Positions 63,222 through 64,000 of a stretch of DNA of 64,000 nt are shown piece after piece. The notes beneath the pieces were generated by a model. It ran no database searches, had not been told where the DNA came from, and was given only the letters and a program-made list of their open reading frames with translations. Location: positions 350,794-414,793 of the forward strand of contig JAHBUK010000004.1 of assembly GCA_019638115.1 (NCBI GenBank), read 5' to 3'. Source of the DNA: Flavobacteriales bacterium. GTDB taxonomy: Bacteria > Bacteroidota > Bacteroidia > Flavobacteriales_F > PHOS-HE28. The first letter of the stretch is position 1; each line of letters begins with the position of its first letter. The translations under genes and the position numbers were made by a program.

Positions 63222-63839
63222 TCAGTCATTTTTAATTCCTTCCCAATCTTCAATAAGGTCATCCCATGCCTTCTTTGATTGCGGTCTAAGCCACCTGTCA
63301 AACCCTTTGTAGTAATCCACATTATGCCATCCTCCAACATTCTGTATACCCTCAAAAAGTCCTACTACAATTAATTCTTGAGTTGACCTATCGCCATTAC
63401 TAAGTAAAACTTCCGCCGATTCAAAGAACCTATCAAAGCACGCTGTTTCATTGGACTTAAACTTCCAAACTATAAATTGAGCAAAATTTCCAATATCAAG
63501 ATATACCAATCTATCGTTCTTTAGCGAAAGAGTTTTGTATGAATCAAGTAAATAATTGTTATAGTTAGCCTTAATATCAGGGCATGAATTCGCCAATATA
63601 ATTATGCATTCCGATTGGTCTATATTCATTTTATTCAATAATATGCCTATTTCTTCAAGCTCAACAGTGTCTGGGGTGTATATAGTCCTGTAGCGTGGGA
63701 CCAAATCCTCGTCAGTCACATTGCCCATAGCACGCTTAATATCTTCCCGTGAAAATTGCCCTTCGTCACCCATACTGGTGCTACATCCACACAATGAAAG
63801 CGTTATCAGCACTGATATTATTGGCCGTCTCGCAGTCAT
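63222..63839 (-). CDS. AT-rich lipoprotein gene, probable integron cassette cargo
   Basis: The 205-residue protein has a lipobox (ISVLITLSLCGC, Cys19), then EDIKRAMGNVTDEDLVPRYR. The helical domain that follows has SECIIILANSCPDIKANYNN, FAQFIVWKFKSNETACFDRF, STQELIVVGLFEGIQNVGGW and GFDRWLRPQSKKAWDDLIED. The FFESAEVLL...ELIVVGLFEGIQN...LRPQSKKAWDDL layout recalls small immunity-type or DUF7674-like proteins; this is tentative. Base composition is far more AT-rich than any other gene here, with codons such as AAT, ATA and TTA, and a run of long A/T words, a sign of recent transfer. It fills almost all of the segment between two attC-like elements, starting 15 bases after one and ending 15 bases before the other. 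Confidence 0.85.
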   Translation of the reverse strand: MTARRPIISVLITLSLCGCSTSMGDEGQFSREDIKRAMGNVTDEDLVPRYRTIYTPDTVELEEIGILLNKMNIDQSECIIILANSCPDIKANYNNYLLDSYKTLSLKNDRLVYLDIGNFAQFIVWKFKSNETACFDRFFESAEVLLSNGDRSTQELIVVGLFEGIQNVGGWHNVDYYKGFDRWLRPQSKKAWDDLIEDWEGIKND

Positions 63840-63854
63840 TCTAGCATTGCCTCC

Positions 63855-63979
63855 AACGGGCCTGCGCTCGTCGCAGGCCGCCTTTCGTAATCTTGTTCCT
63901 GGACGAAGTGTTCATCGCTTCAACGGGAGTTGTCACCGGGACGAGGGCGGCTTGCGGCAAGCGCATATTAGCAAACGTT
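63855..63979 (-). repeat. attC-like element, copy 2
   Basis: This 125-base element has AAC/GTT ends (minus strand TAACGTTT ... CCCGTTGGAG). Its arms, 63861-63882 and 63944-63964, pair over 19 bases with two mismatches (GGCGGC...GCGC against GCGC...GCCGCC). Identity with copy 1 is concentrated in CGCAGGCCGCCTTTCGT, in CTTGTTCCT-GACGAA, and in a 28-base block at 63919-63946 (copy 1: 63155-63182). Outer arm bases differ but remain paired, as if structure were conserved more than sequence. Confidence 0.55.
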
Positions 63980-64000
63980 ACCTTTTCTCTTCCACCAATA
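63968..64000 (-). CDS. Possible 3' end of the next cassette gene
   Basis: Reading in from the right edge, ten codons give YWWKRKGNVC followed by TAA at 63968-63970, inside the outer arm of the attC-like element. Cassette genes often end within their attC site, which is why this frame was noted. Ten codons alone cannot establish a gene. Confidence 0.2.
   Translation of the reverse strand, partial: YWWKRKGNVC

Noticed and set aside
63077-63979. attL/attR of a prophage or genomic island
   Set aside because: The two repeats enclose only one small gene with no integrase, and they carry paired internal arms, unlike short att core repeats; a cassette between attC-like sites explains more.

Overview
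The window comes from a GC-rich member of the Bacteroidota, most likely order Flavobacteriales. Three things point there. Four secreted proteins end in a type IX secretion (T9SS) type A sorting domain (PNP/PNPAS followed by a GTY/GSY strand). The promoters carry the Bacteroidota -7 box TAnnTTTG, twice with a TTG/TTTG -33 box at exactly 19 bp. The rpsU-xerC-hpf-tRNA-tuf-secE-nusG-rplKAJL-rpoBC block has the expected arrangement. No rRNA, CRISPR array, insertion sequence or prophage was seen.

Left part (1-10.5 kb): the 5' end of rpmB, a 17-18 bp tandem repeat array with embedded dispersed repeat elements, cinA, a spermidine-synthase-like gene, a CotH/lamin-tail T9SS protein, a lipoprotein with a duplicated NPPHGEPGHVCE motif, a GNAT protein, a PA-domain T9SS protein, yajQ and another T9SS protein. 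From 10.5 to 16.1 kb there are hairpins, a DUF6435 gene and a probable operon running leftwards. That operon starts with a membrane protein and a winged-helix regulator behind a perfect inverted-repeat operator and continues through DUF4173 and further membrane genes.

Middle (16-31.7 kb): ZIP metal transporter and methyltransferase, a SiaB/SiaC kinase-phosphoprotein pair, a large TerB/ABCG-type transporter, two exported proteins, a sugar MFS transporter, priA, a T9SS lipase, an RluA pseudouridine synthase, panB and a lipoprotein. From 31.8 to 43.4 kb: dnaK, nhaC, namZ (DUF1343) whose start overlaps head-to-head with a LolC/E-type permease, cystathionine beta-synthase, a metal-chelate receptor, a patatin with an outer-membrane barrel, and DUF3467.

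Right part (43-63 kb), all on the minus strand: the transcription/translation block above, then acyl-CoA dehydrogenase, apt, a helix-hairpin-helix protein, and a Na+-dependent NSS transporter with a 47-residue partner. The last kilobase changes character. One AT-rich lipoprotein gene sits between two related ~125-130 bp elements whose ends form long imperfect inverted repeats. That layout fits an integron gene cassette between attC-like sites, and the array would continue beyond base 64000. This is the most interesting feature of the window.
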